From an uncultured Granulosicoccaceae bacterium (lineage in GTDB: Bacteria > Pseudomonadota > Gammaproteobacteria > Granulosicoccales > Granulosicoccaceae): 56,143 nucleotides of DNA. The notes under the pieces are model-generated. The model was not told the origin of the DNA. It saw nothing but the letters and a program-made list of their open reading frames with translations, and did not search any database. Both the position numbers and the translations under genes were made by a program. Location of the stretch: assembly GCA_938028465.1 (NCBI GenBank), contig CALJAA010000122.1, positions 1 to 56,143 of the forward strand, read 5' to 3'. Of this stretch, positions 1 through 8,831 are shown in pieces (position 1 is the stretch's first letter; each line of letters opens with the position of its first letter).

Positions 1-668
1 GCTTGATCACTATTATTTTGCTCGCTGATATGGCCCAGCAAAATATGTTGCAACCCAGCGTGATCCAAGTGCTTTATTAAATCTGCACCTTGATCATTAC
101 CCAAGTGCCCGAAGTTACCTTTTATTCGTTGCTGCAAACTGTAGGGGTATGGGCCGTTAGCTAACATGGAGTTGTCGTAGTTGGTTTCCACAATCAAACT
201 ATTCACACCTGCTAACTTTTCCATAACATGAGGAGTGCAAGCGCCTAGATCAGTTACACAAGCAAAACGAACCGCATCATGGGTAAAAATATATTGACAA
301 GATTCGGCGGCATCGTGTGGTGTTGGAAAAGGATTGATATCGATATCACCTATTTGCCAACTTGAGTGCGCGTCAATAATTTGTATTTTATGAAATCGGT
401 TATCACGCAAGCTTGAATAGGTGCCATGCGTTAACCAAATAGGCGTTGCAAATTTACGGGATAGCGGGCCAACACCTTTAACGTGATCACCATGCTCATG
501 AGATATCAACACGGCATCGATATCAGCTGGGTGTAGGCCCAATAATGACAACCGTGCAGTTGTTTCTTTTAGTGTGAAACCACAATCGAGTAGTAACGTT
601 GTGTTTTCGGTACGGATAACAGTGGAGTTACCGCCACTACCACTACCTAATGAGGCTACATGCAACAT
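1..668 (-). CDS. MBL-fold metallo-hydrolase (YycJ/WalJ-like), 3' end cut by window
   Basis: The frame read leftward from ATG at 668 is open to the window edge, giving about 222 residues. The N-terminus MLHVASLGSGSGGNS is the typical start of the small YycJ/WalJ-type metallo-beta-lactamase fold hydrolases. The metal-binding signature HEHGDH follows at about residues 57-62, and a later GHISEQNN segment matches the family's conserved HLS-ENN motif. This family is predicted to act on nucleic acids or phosphodiesters; the substrate here cannot be told. It lies 13 bases downstream of bamC on the same strand, so it is probably the last gene of the dapA-bamC operon. There is no strong ribosome-binding site. 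The C-terminus is missing only because the window ends. Confidence 0.88.
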   Translation of the reverse strand, partial: MLHVASLGSGSGGNSTVIRTENTTLLLDCGFTLKETTARLSLLGLHPADIDAVLISHEHGDHVKGVGPLSRKFATPIWLTHGTYSSLRDNRFHKIQIIDAHSSWQIGDIDINPFPTPHDAAESCQYIFTHDAVRFACVTDLGACTPHVMEKLAGVNSLIVETNYDNSMLANGPYPYSLQQRIKGNFGHLGNDQGADLIKHLDHAGLQHILLGHISEQNNSDQ

Positions 669-681
669 GGCAATGGTTGGC

Positions 682-1668
682 CTAGATAAGTTGTTGTCGA
701 AGCGTATCCAATACGGACTTCTCAGTATCAGCATCAAGCCTTTCGCCGGCAGCTGAGGCTACTGACACTCTAGATGCACTAACGTGTACGGGAGAAATAG
801 CGAAAACATAGGCAGCCTCATTAGCATTAGCTTCAACTCGCCCACGTTGTATATCTGCACGCGTAACCTTAAAGCCGTTTCCTGCCAATGCTTGGCGCAC
901 TGATCTAAAGCTAGGACGGTAACCCTTATGCATAACCAACACACTACCTCCAGCCGTGGTTTGCAATGTTGCGTCATCTAATAAGTTTGCTGCTCTAGCA
1001 TCACTGAGTATACCTTTGGCTTTTTGTTCTTCAATACCAAAGAAAACCAACAGCTCACTGAGCATCTGATTAGTGTTCTCAGGTGCATGTGCCGACGCAG
1101 GCCAGCTCGCATCAGGATTGTCTTCTACAAAGGACTTATCGGCTTGCTGTACGCGAGCAAATAAGCGAGACGCGCTACCTGCACGCTCAAGACGAAACGC
1201 TATGCGCATAAACGTATCTTTACCAATGAGGCCGCTTAACAAGCCGCCTTCAGAAAGCGCACGCCAATCGCTGGCAATCACACCTGAAACTGGCAGGGTT
1301 TGAGCGACGGTGTAATCTTTCTTGCGAGTAAACGCCAATAATCTTGGCCAAAGTTCTTCTGGCGCTTGATCGATCTCTAGCCAACTTTGACCACCATTAC
1401 GAACAAACTTTACGGATTCAAATGCAGGCAATAACGTATTGCGTGAAAGTGCATCGCCACTGATGCCAGGCAAGATAAATTGTTCGCCATTACTAATGTC
1501 GGTGAGATCAGGTGGAACTTGCAACACCTTGGCTTCAGCCGAAGTCGTGCTGTATTCAGATTCGGGACTGCCTAAGCGATCCATCGAAATGCATCCGCTA
1601 AGCAGAGTCACACTAGTCACAGCCGCAAAGGGCAATGCCAACAAAGATCGGGTAAGACTTAAGCGCAT
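682..1668 (-). CDS. bamC: Outer membrane protein assembly factor BamC (lipoprotein)
   Basis: 328 residues, close to the family length. It starts with a lipoprotein signal peptide: a hydrophobic stretch and the lipobox LSGC ending at Cys26. Behind the signal come the BamC features: a disordered N-terminal region with the PPDLT segment (binds BamD in E. coli) and two helix-grip domains. BamC is an accessory lipoprotein of the BAM complex that inserts beta-barrel proteins into the outer membrane. The gene lies 40 bases downstream of dapA on the same strand, the usual dapA-bamC (nlpB) order of gammaproteobacteria, which supports the call. Confidence 0.9.
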   Translation of the reverse strand: MRLSLTRSLLALPFAAVTSVTLLSGCISMDRLGSPESEYSTTSAEAKVLQVPPDLTDISNGEQFILPGISGDALSRNTLLPAFESVKFVRNGGQSWLEIDQAPEELWPRLLAFTRKKDYTVAQTLPVSGVIASDWRALSEGGLLSGLIGKDTFMRIAFRLERAGSASRLFARVQQADKSFVEDNPDASWPASAHAPENTNQMLSELLVFFGIEEQKAKGILSDARAANLLDDATLQTTAGGSVLVMHKGYRPSFRSVRQALAGNGFKVTRADIQRGRVEANANEAAYVFAISPVHVSASRVSVASAAGERLDADTEKSVLDTLRQQLI

Positions 1669-1708
1669 TATTGTCGTCTACGTGCTAAAGCCTAGGATTA
1701 TAGGCTGT

Positions 1709-2584
1709 TTACAGGGCCTCGGCCTTTTTCAATGCAGCAATAACACGTTCGTGATGTTCCGTGGCGAGTGGCGTAAGCGGCAAACGAATGCCCTCAGGTA
1801 TGCGACCCATCTTATACAGAGCCCATTTCACTGGGATTGGATTAGATTCGCAGAACAAATCCGTGTGTAAATCTTTGATGTTAGCTTCAATTAGCTCAGC
1901 TTTTGAACGATCGTGCGTCATCGCAGCTGTACACATTTTAGCCATCTGTGCCGGGACAACGTTTGCCGTAACAGAAATATCGCCATGCCCACCCACTAGC
2001 ATGCTCTCCATCGCGGTTGCATCATCACCGGTAAGCACTTTAAAACCGCGCTCACATAGTTCGAGTAATTCTTTTATACGTTCAACCGTACCAGTGGCCT
2101 CTTTAATGCCAACAATATTCTTAATTTTTGATAATCGAGCCGTAATTTCTGGGCTCATATCAACGGCGGTACGGCCTGGCACGTTATACAGAATTTGCGG
2201 AATATCAACCGCAGCGGCAATGGCAGCGAAGTGTTGATATAGGCCTTCTTGCGTGGGCTTGTTGTAATAAGGGGTGACCAACAAGCAACCGTCCGCACCC
2301 ACACCTTTAGCATGCTCCGTTAGCTCAATGGCTTCAGCTGTTGAGTTTGCACCGGTACCAGCAATAATGGGGATGCGCTTATCAGCCATCTCCACCATAC
2401 GTTTAATCACATGGCCATGTTCAGCCACAGTTAGCGTGGCTGATTCGCCAGTCGTGCCCACCGCAACAATGCCGTGAGTACCAGACTCAATATGGAATTC
2501 GACCAAGTTGGCCAATGACTCTTCGTCGACGCTGCCATCCGCGTGCATCGGTGTGACAATTGCGACTATGCTGCCCTGAAACAT
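1709..2584 (-). CDS. dapA: 4-hydroxy-tetrahydrodipicolinate synthase
   Basis: 291-residue TIM-barrel enzyme that condenses pyruvate with aspartate semialdehyde, the first step of the lysine/diaminopimelate branch. The active site is complete and numbered as in E. coli DapA: Schiff-base Lys161 in GIKEATG, Tyr133 in YNVPGRT, Arg138, Thr44 and Thr45 in GTTGES, and Tyr107. The start ATG at 2584 has an AGAGGGT ribosome-binding site just upstream. It is the first gene of a leftward group with bamC and the MBL hydrolase. No lysine riboswitch is visible in the 75 bases upstream. Confidence 0.97.
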   Translation of the reverse strand: MFQGSIVAIVTPMHADGSVDEESLANLVEFHIESGTHGIVAVGTTGESATLTVAEHGHVIKRMVEMADKRIPIIAGTGANSTAEAIELTEHAKGVGADGCLLVTPYYNKPTQEGLYQHFAAIAAAVDIPQILYNVPGRTAVDMSPEITARLSKIKNIVGIKEATGTVERIKELLELCERGFKVLTGDDATAMESMLVGGHGDISVTANVVPAQMAKMCTAAMTHDRSKAELIEANIKDLHTDLFCESNPIPVKWALYKMGRIPEGIRLPLTPLATEHHERVIAALKKAEAL

Positions 2585-2659
2585 GTTTTACCCTCTATCA
2601 GAGGCGACATACTACTAACAGGGCCAGCGAACCACAAGCAGGTAGATTATTTAACTGCT

Positions 2660-3781
2660 TCAGCTGGCAGCATTAGCCATATCAGCATCGCTCGCTCGCG
2701 GCCAGGCATTGAGCACAGCTTGGATCAATGTGGCCAGCGGAATCGCAAAAAATACACCCCAAACACCAAACAAGCCACCAAAAAACAACACGGCAACAAT
2801 GATCGCAAGTGGATGAATATTGACCGCCTCGGAAAACAGCAGTGGCACCAATACATTGCCATCAAGTATTTGGATGATCTGATACAGCAGTAACACCCAA
2901 CCCAAATGAGCACTTAACCCCCATTGGAAAAAACCGATAACTACAATCGGCACAGTAACCACAACAGCGCCCACATAGGGAATGATCACAGACAAGCCAA
3001 CCAAGGCGCTCAGCAAAAGGCTGTAGTTCAACCCCATCAAAGCAAACACGACGTAGGTTGCTACCCAAACAATAACAATCTCAATAAACTTACCGCGAAT
3101 GTAGTTAGCCATTTTTTGGTCAACATCTCGCCAAACTTTAAATGACAGCTCACTTCGACGCGGCACGAACTTGTTTGCCCAACCAAGAATTTTGTCTTTA
3201 TCTTTTAATGCAAAAAACACCATAAACGGCACTAGTACCGCATAGATGGTGATCATCACCAAGGTGCCTAATCTGGCAACCGAAAACTGCAAAATGTTCT
3301 GCCCAACGCTCCCCGCTTCATTCTTCACATCGTCAATGAATTCATTAATTTGTTGCACGGTGAATACGTCTGGGTACATTTCAGGCAATCGCAACAGCTG
3401 TTCTTGACCCTTCGCGATCATGCCCGGCAGTTCGCGCACCATTTGCGTAAGCTGTTGTGACAAAACTGGCAACAGACCAAAAATTAATACTAAGGAGAAA
3501 GCAATAAACAGCAGTAGCACGATGATGGCAGAGAATGTTCGTGGAGCACCCCACCGCACCATGATGGCAACGATCCCTTCGAACAAATACGCTAATACCA
3601 GCGCCACTAAAACTGGCGTAAGAATATTGCCGAAAAACCACAGCATGGCAAATGCCAGCAGTAGAACGATGGTCAGGATAACGGCTTGTGGATCTGAGAA
3701 ATTGCGGTTGTACCACCCACGCAGGATGTCGAGCATAGCTGGCGCTACGCTATCATCTTCGGATTTGGGTGATTGACTCAT
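2660..3781 (-). CDS. AI-2E family transporter (PerM/YdiK-type permease)
   Basis: About 373 residues with multiple membrane helices and the family's long hydrophilic loop in the middle. The conserved C-terminal half contains the GLNYSLLLSALVGLSVIIPYVGA segment typical of the AI-2E transporter family (TqsA, PerM, YdiK and Na+/H+ antiporter relatives). The substrate cannot be inferred. An outermost start would be TTG at 3793; the ATG at 3781 (MSQSPKSEDD) is preferred. It lies 75 bases upstream of dapA on the same strand and may be co-transcribed with it; perM is near purM in many related genomes, which is also true here only loosely. Confidence 0.88.
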   Translation of the reverse strand: MSQSPKSEDDSVAPAMLDILRGWYNRNFSDPQAVILTIVLLLAFAMLWFFGNILTPVLVALVLAYLFEGIVAIMVRWGAPRTFSAIIVLLLFIAFSLVLIFGLLPVLSQQLTQMVRELPGMIAKGQEQLLRLPEMYPDVFTVQQINEFIDDVKNEAGSVGQNILQFSVARLGTLVMITIYAVLVPFMVFFALKDKDKILGWANKFVPRRSELSFKVWRDVDQKMANYIRGKFIEIVIVWVATYVVFALMGLNYSLLLSALVGLSVIIPYVGAVVVTVPIVVIGFFQWGLSAHLGWVLLLYQIIQILDGNVLVPLLFSEAVNIHPLAIIVAVLFFGGLFGVWGVFFAIPLATLIQAVLNAWPRASDADMANAAS

Positions 3782-3916
3782 CGGATTGTTCAAAGCTAAC
3801 GTCGCTAACCTAATTGATTAATAAAGCAATATTAGTGCTAATGCTGCCATTTTCGAGGGCCGCAGGGTGAATAAGATGGAATTACAGCATCGAAATTCAC
3901 ATATGAACACGTAGAG

Positions 3917-4825
3917 TCAAACTTCCGCCTCATCGGACCCGCAATAGCGCCTGGCAAATTGAAACAACTCGTCCATTAGGTGGGTGCGGAACGGCTGGCG
4001 CTGGCGAACAAAATAAAAGCGCCTAACCAATGGCGGCGACAACGGTATCGCCTTCAACATGTCCAAACCCAACTCTTTACTCATGGCTGCTCGCGAAACA
4101 ATTGAAATACCCATGCCAGCCTGTACCGCGCCTTTGATGGCTTCCGTGCTGCCAAGTTCAAAAGGTTGGTTAAGTTGATTTTCATGGAGCATGTGTTCTT
4201 CAAGATAGGCAGCGATAACCGTTCGTGTGCCCGAGCCATCTTCACGAAAAATAAACGGATGATTAAGCAACTCGGTCGGTTTAATTTCTGATTTACCTGC
4301 CAGATCGTGATTAGGCGGCACCGCCACGATGAGCTCATCAAATTGGCAATGCTCAACCAACAACAACTGACTATTCACCTCGCCTTCTACAACACCAAGA
4401 TCGATCGAGTTATCAGCAACCATGCTCACTACCGCATCGGTGTTGGCCACGCGCAAGCGCATTTGTACCTGTGGGAACTGTTGTTGAAAATCACCTAGCA
4501 GGCCTGGCAACATATATTCAGCAATCGTCGTGCTCGCCCCCAAGGTGACTAGGCCCGTGGTGTCGCCGGTGAGCGTCTTAACAGCCACATCCATCTCGCC
4601 ATACAAGGCTATGATCCGATCCGCGTACTCGAGGACCTTCTTGCCAGCATCAGTCAAACTGATCCGATTGTTAGCACGATCAAATAATCGGGTATTAAAA
4701 TCCGCTTCTAGCTGACGGATCTGGTGGGTCACGGCTGGCTGAGTCATGTTGAGTATTTCAGCCGCACGGGTGAAGCTCAGGACTCCCGCCACCGTATGAA
4801 AAACTTGTAATCGCCGATCAGACAT
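3917..4825 (-). CDS. LysR-family transcriptional regulator (CysL/YeiE/CbbR-like)
   Basis: 302 residues. Residues 1-60 form the winged helix-turn-helix of LysR proteins (FHTVAGVLSFTRAAEILNMTQPAVTHQI), followed by a linker helix and a type 2 periplasmic-binding-protein effector domain. The core is closest in style to the CysL/YeiE/CbbR subgroup, in which the effector domain starts GLVTLGASTTIAEYMLPGLL. It is divergent from proS, with about 160 bases between the starts, so its operator may lie there, but I see no clear T-N11-A palindrome that I would defend. Target genes are unknown. Confidence 0.9.
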   Translation of the reverse strand: MSDRRLQVFHTVAGVLSFTRAAEILNMTQPAVTHQIRQLEADFNTRLFDRANNRISLTDAGKKVLEYADRIIALYGEMDVAVKTLTGDTTGLVTLGASTTIAEYMLPGLLGDFQQQFPQVQMRLRVANTDAVVSMVADNSIDLGVVEGEVNSQLLLVEHCQFDELIVAVPPNHDLAGKSEIKPTELLNHPFIFREDGSGTRTVIAAYLEEHMLHENQLNQPFELGSTEAIKGAVQAGMGISIVSRAAMSKELGLDMLKAIPLSPPLVRRFYFVRQRQPFRTHLMDELFQFARRYCGSDEAEV

Positions 4826-4986
4826 ATTGCTTAAGCATAAATGAGTACGGTCCGGTTTGGAAATTGCTGTTGCTTGGGCTAACTATAACAACTGGCAGAT
4901 GATTAACTAAGTGACAGAATACAGGAACTGGTACAGCCAATCGGCCGGTGGCTTATACTCAAGGCTCAATCAACAGAGTTAGGGCT

Positions 4987-6678
4987 ATGCGCGCCAGCCA
5001 ATTTCATATATCCACCAGCAAAGAAACCCCTGCTGATGCCGAAGTCGTCAGCCATCAGCTGATGCTAAGAGCCGGGCTGATCCGCCGCTTGGCCTCCGGC
5101 CTGTACAGTTGGATGCCAATGGGTTTGCGCGTGATCCGCAAAATAGAGGCTATTGTGCGTGAAGAGATGGATCGCGCTGGTGGCGTTGAGCTCATCATGC
5201 CAGCGGTTCACCCAGCAGAGCTATGGCAAGAATCAGGGCGTTGGCAAAAATATGGCCCTGAACTTCTACGCCTCACTGATCGACACGATCGCGAGTACTG
5301 CGTTGGCCCAACTCACGAAGAAGTCATCACAGACATCGCTAGGCGCGAGCTACGCAGCTACCGCCAAATGCCAGTCAACTTTTATCAAATTCAAACTAAG
5401 TTTCGCGATGAAATACGTCCACGCTTTGGTGTCATGCGTTCACGCGAGTTCATCATGAAAGATGCTTACTCGTTTCACCTAAGCGAAGAGTCGCTATTGC
5501 AAACATTCGACGACATGCACAACGCTTATTGCGCCGTGTTCGATCGTGTTGGTTTGGAATACCGCCCCGTCGAAGCAGACAGCGGTAGCATCGGGGGTGC
5601 AAAGTCGCGCGAATTTCACGTGATTGCTGATAGTGGTGAAGATGCCTTAGCCTATTCAACCGGCGATGATTTTGCAGCCAATGTTGAAAAGGCAGAAGCC
5701 ATTAGCACGGCCACTCGCCAAACTCCAACGGCCAAAATGGAATCAGTTGACACACCGAAAGTGCACACCATAGATCAACTCACCGAAGCGCTAAAAGTTG
5801 ACGTAACCAAGACCATAAAAACACTGTTGGTAAAAGGTGCCGAAGCGCCAGTAGTTGCACTAATAATAAGAGGCGATCACCAACTAAATGAAATCAAAGC
5901 AGAACACATCGATGCTGTACTCGCTCCATTGACGTTTGCTGATGCTAAAGATATTCAAGCGGCCGCTAATTGCGACGCAGGCTCATTAGGCCCAGTTGGA
6001 TTAACGATTCCTGTTATCGCTGATGGCGACGCCGCAGCAATGAGTGATTTTGTATGTGGCGCTAACGAAAATGGCAAGCACCTGCAAGGCGTTAACTGGG
6101 CACGCGACCTACCAGAACCCATCGTTGCTGATCTACGTAACGTAGTGGATGGCGATCCAAGCCCTACAGGCACGGGTGAAATTAAAATCGTGCGTGGCAT
6201 AGAAGTTGGCCATATATTTCAACTTGGCACAACTTATAGCGAATCCATGAAAGCCGCCATCCCGGATGAAAACGGCGAGATGCAAAACATGCACATGGGT
6301 TGCTACGGTATTGGCATTACGCGCACAGCTGCCGCCGCAATCGAACAAAACAACGACGATAAAGGCATTATCTGGCCAGATGCGATTGCGCCCTTCACGG
6401 CCGTGATCTCACCTATCCATATGGCAAAATCTGAAACGGTAAAAGCCGCTGCTGAAGCGCTCTACAAAACAATGAAAGACGCCGGTGTTGATGTGCTGTT
6501 CGACGACAGACCACTACGACCGGGCGTTATGTTTGCTGACATGGAACTCATCGGCATACCGCATCGCTTTGTTGTTAGCGAAAAACATATTGCGAATAAT
6601 CAACTTGAATACAAGGGGCGCCGCGAGAGCGAAGCGGAAATTATTGATATTGGTGATGCACTGGGTAAGCTCGGATAA
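4987..6678 (+). CDS. proS: Prolyl-tRNA synthetase (bacterial type, with editing insertion)
   Basis: 563 residues from ATG 4987. The N-terminus [19 protein letters not shown] matches the standard ProS start, so an upstream in-frame GTG at 4948 is rejected. Class II motifs are present: motif 1 region with [17 protein letters not shown], motif 2 [21 protein letters not shown], and motif 3 GCYGIGITR. Between motifs 2 and 3 (about residues 225-400) is the YbaK-like INS domain that clears mischarged Ala-tRNA(Pro), followed by the C-terminal anticodon-binding domain. It charges tRNA(Pro). A short GCTTG/CAAGC hairpin followed by T residues just after the stop may end transcription. Confidence 0.97.
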   Translation: MRASQFHISTSKETPADAEVVSHQLMLRAGLIRRLASGLYSWMPMGLRVIRKIEAIVREEMDRAGGVELIMPAVHPAELWQESGRWQKYGPELLRLTDRHDREYCVGPTHEEVITDIARRELRSYRQMPVNFYQIQTKFRDEIRPRFGVMRSREFIMKDAYSFHLSEESLLQTFDDMHNAYCAVFDRVGLEYRPVEADSGSIGGAKSREFHVIADSGEDALAYSTGDDFAANVEKAEAISTATRQTPTAKMESVDTPKVHTIDQLTEALKVDVTKTIKTLLVKGAEAPVVALIIRGDHQLNEIKAEHIDAVLAPLTFADAKDIQAAANCDAGSLGPVGLTIPVIADGDAAAMSDFVCGANENGKHLQGVNWARDLPEPIVADLRNVVDGDPSPTGTGEIKIVRGIEVGHIFQLGTTYSESMKAAIPDENGEMQNMHMGCYGIGITRTAAAAIEQNNDDKGIIWPDAIAPFTAVISPIHMAKSETVKAAAEALYKTMKDAGVDVLFDDRPLRPGVMFADMELIGIPHRFVVSEKHIANNQLEYKGRRESEAEIIDIGDALGKLG

Positions 6679-6681
6679 GCA

Positions 6682-7359
6682 CTAAGCTTGCAAGCATTTT
6701 TCTAACTCATCCCAGTCATCCATCTGCACTACCTCACAAGGTAAATGCACGTGCTCTAACCAAGTAAAGACTGAAATAAATGGTTGCTCATAAACTCGCG
6801 TGGCGTGTAATTCACCCGATGCATTCCATATAAGCGAACCGGCCGAATAGTCTTGCCAGTCACCACCGCCAAACCGCCAACCCGAACGCCCAGAGGGATT
6901 CACATATAGCTCCGGCGCGGCGTGGCGGTGGTCTCGTTACAAGGTACGCGGCCCAAGCATAAAAAAGCCTAAGCTGAAATCACGCTGTTCAAAGCCGCAA
7001 CCACCTGGCCCGATTAATAAGCTGTGCAGATTGCAGCGGCGATAACCTTCACCTAAGTCAGCACCATCCTGATAGTACTTACCATCATCTTCGCGCCACA
7101 CCAAATGTTCTTTGGCTGCTTTTAATTTAGAGGCGATGCCCGTCAAAGCCGGCGACGATATATGGCCTATAGCCTCGTTAAGGGTTTCATCATGCCGGCT
7201 GGCTTGCGGCGCAACATCAACGATGCTGCTTTCAGTTAACTCCATACGATCAAGCTTTTGAAGAACTGACGCGGCCCCCTCGGATTCCGCAGAGTGTTGT
7301 TGCAAATAGAAAATGATCGCCTGAATTAGGTCGTAAATTGTTTGTTGTTTTTGATTCAA
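6682..7359 (-). pseudogene. DMSP-lyase-family cupin protein interrupted by one in-frame TAA
   Basis: Reading leftward from ATG 7359, 140 codons are open, then TAA at 6939-6937, then the same frame stays open to TAG at 6684-6682 (225 codons in all). The two halves join into one cupin of the dimethylsulfoniopropionate lyase family (DddL/DddQ-like). The first part ends SLGFFMLGPRTL; immediately after the stop come R-DHRHAAPELYVNPSG, the metal-binding H-x-H-x3-E-x-Y motif, then a second-motif His in SGELHA. The stop stands where relatives commonly carry Tyr before the HxH motif, and TAA differs from TAC or TAT by one base. Without readthrough the product lacks every metal ligand. DMSP cleavage is the family's best known activity, not proven here. 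Sequencing error remains possible. Confidence 0.75.
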
Positions 7360-7538
7360 TTTCTAATCCATAACGGGTTTCACGATTGCGATGCAGTGCA
7401 AGGCCACATTGTAGTCCATCGAATCACCACACCATGCCCATGGTTCTTTTTTGCAGCTTGGCAATGACTCATCACTTTCCATAGTGTTATTAGACTATTG
7501 ATAACTATCTACCTCAACAGCTATCCAGTCTGCCTACT

Positions 7539-7562
7539 AAAACCCCTCCACGGAGGGGTTTT
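7539..7562. terminator. Bidirectional intrinsic terminator-like hairpin
   Basis: A perfect inverted repeat with arms AAAACCCCTCC and GGAGGGGTTTT around a two-base centre. It has A residues on the left and T residues on the right, so it could stop transcription in either direction. It sits between two divergent genes, the broken DMSP-lyase-like gene and the nitroreductase, with no annotated gene ending nearby. It could insulate the two promoters or end a small RNA from the 7360-7538 interval. Nothing else is recognisable in that interval. Confidence 0.7.
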
Positions 7563-7606
7563 ATTCTAAACTCACATACTCATCGATAAAACAGTGTGAG
7601 TGATCA

Positions 7607-8281
7607 ATGGTGAGCAAGGAACACAATTTCAAACCACTTGAGTTTGAATACAGAGATGAGCCCAGTTTAATCGAGCGTTCAGAGCAATTCCTCAGCTTGA
7701 TGAAAAAACGACGAACGGTTCGATCGTTCAGCTCGCGCAAGGTACCAGAATCAGTTATTGCTAATGCGATAGAAATTGCTGGAAGCGCGCCGAGTGGCGC
7801 CAATATGCAACCTTGGCATTTTGTAGCCGTAAGCAGCCAGAGTGTAAAAAAACAGATTCGTGAAGCTGCTGAAATTGAAGAACGAAAGTTGTATGAACAT
7901 CGAGCATCTGACGAATGGCTAGATGCACTTGCGCCACTCGGGACTGATGCCAACAAACCCTTTTTAGAAACAGCGCCTTGGTTGATAGCGGTATTTGCAC
8001 AAAAATTTACCCTGGATGATCAGGGTAAAAAACATAAGCATTACTACACTCCAGAATCCGTTGGTATCGCTACGGGTTTTTTAATTGCAGCACTACACCA
8101 GGCCGGGCTTGCAACCTTGACTCATACGCCCAGTCCGATGAGCTTTCTGCGCACGGTACTCGATAGGCCTGAACACGAGAAGCCCTTTTTATTGCTGGTA
8201 GCTGGTTATCCGGCGGAAAACACAACAGTGCCGGATATAGAAAAGAAATCGGCAGAGATGTTAATGAGCTGGAAGACGTAG
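7607..8281 (+). CDS. Nitroreductase-fold flavoprotein, iodotyrosine deiodinase (IYD)-like
   Basis: 224 residues of the FMN-dependent nitroreductase fold. FMN-contact segments are RRTVRSFS (residues 35-42) and SGANMQPWHF (63-72), and the C-terminal THTPSPMSFL and GYPAENTTVP. The sequence follows the iodotyrosine deiodinase subgroup rather than generic nitroreductases. The three residues that bind the substrate amino-acid zwitterion in mammalian IYD (Glu, Tyr four later, and Lys) align with Glu92, Tyr96 and Lys117. IYD enzymes reductively dehalogenate halotyrosines; bacterial homologues do so in vitro. The true substrate here is unknown. Start ATG 7607; it is convergent with the GNAT gene, 7 bases apart. 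Confidence 0.85.
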   Translation: MVSKEHNFKPLEFEYRDEPSLIERSEQFLSLMKKRRTVRSFSSRKVPESVIANAIEIAGSAPSGANMQPWHFVAVSSQSVKKQIREAAEIEERKLYEHRASDEWLDALAPLGTDANKPFLETAPWLIAVFAQKFTLDDQGKKHKHYYTPESVGIATGFLIAALHQAGLATLTHTPSPMSFLRTVLDRPEHEKPFLLLVAGYPAENTTVPDIEKKSAEMLMSWKT

Positions 8282-8288
8282 TTAATGC

Positions 8289-8810
8289 CTACAGTTCGCG
8301 CTGCATATAAACCACATCCATCCACTTACCATGCTTATAGCCAATTGATTTTGCAATACCAATGGGTTCGAACCCATGCGCCTTATGCAAGCCAATTGAG
8401 CCTGCGTTATTGCTGTCACCGATTACCGCCATCATCTGATTGTAACCATCCTGCTTGCAAACATTGATCAACGCTTCAAGCAAACGAGACCCGATTCGCT
8501 TACCTGTAAAGTCTTGGTTTACATATATGGAATCTTCAACGGTAAAACGATAGGCAGAACGGGCTTTGTGTGGGCCTGCGTAGGCATAGCCCACCACTTC
8601 GCCACCTAATATTGCCACTAGATAGGGGTATGACTGTTCAATCAAAGCGTTGAAGCGTTCCAACATTTGCGCGTTATTGGGCGGGGTTTCTTCAAAGCTG
8701 CCGTTGCCGTTTAAGACATGCCAAGCATAGATTGTTGTGATTGCAGGGATGTGGTCTGCAGTGGCGGGGATTATGTCGATTGAGGTGGCAGATTGAGTAT
8801 CCATACTCAT
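8289..8810 (-). CDS. GNAT N-acetyltransferase, phosphinothricin/methionine sulfone acetyltransferase-like
   Basis: 173 residues with the PAT/bar/MnaT arrangement: an N-terminal DHIPAITTIYAWHVLNGNGSFEE segment, VVGYAYAGPHKARSAYRFTVE, and the acetyl-CoA loop GKRIGSRLLEALI (about residues 104-116). Members acetylate the amino group of phosphinothricin, methionine sulfoximine or methionine sulfone; the natural substrate is probably a methionine derivative. Start ATG 8810 has an AGAGGT ribosome-binding site. It lies 21 bases downstream of the GspE-like gene on the same strand, but a functional link is not evident. Confidence 0.88.
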   Translation of the reverse strand: MSMDTQSATSIDIIPATADHIPAITTIYAWHVLNGNGSFEETPPNNAQMLERFNALIEQSYPYLVAILGGEVVGYAYAGPHKARSAYRFTVEDSIYVNQDFTGKRIGSRLLEALINVCKQDGYNQMMAVIGDSNNAGSIGLHKAHGFEPIGIAKSIGYKHGKWMDVVYMQREL

Positions 8811-8831
8811 ACTGTACCTCTTTTACTACAA

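Noticed and set aside
4948-4986. Upstream GTG start for proS
   Set aside because: The 13 extra residues do not resemble ProS, and [19 protein letters not shown] at 4987 is the standard family start.
6668-6702. Strong terminator after proS
   Set aside because: GCTTGCAAGC followed by T residues is present but short and lies within the coding end of the DMSP-lyase-like gene; kept only as a remark.
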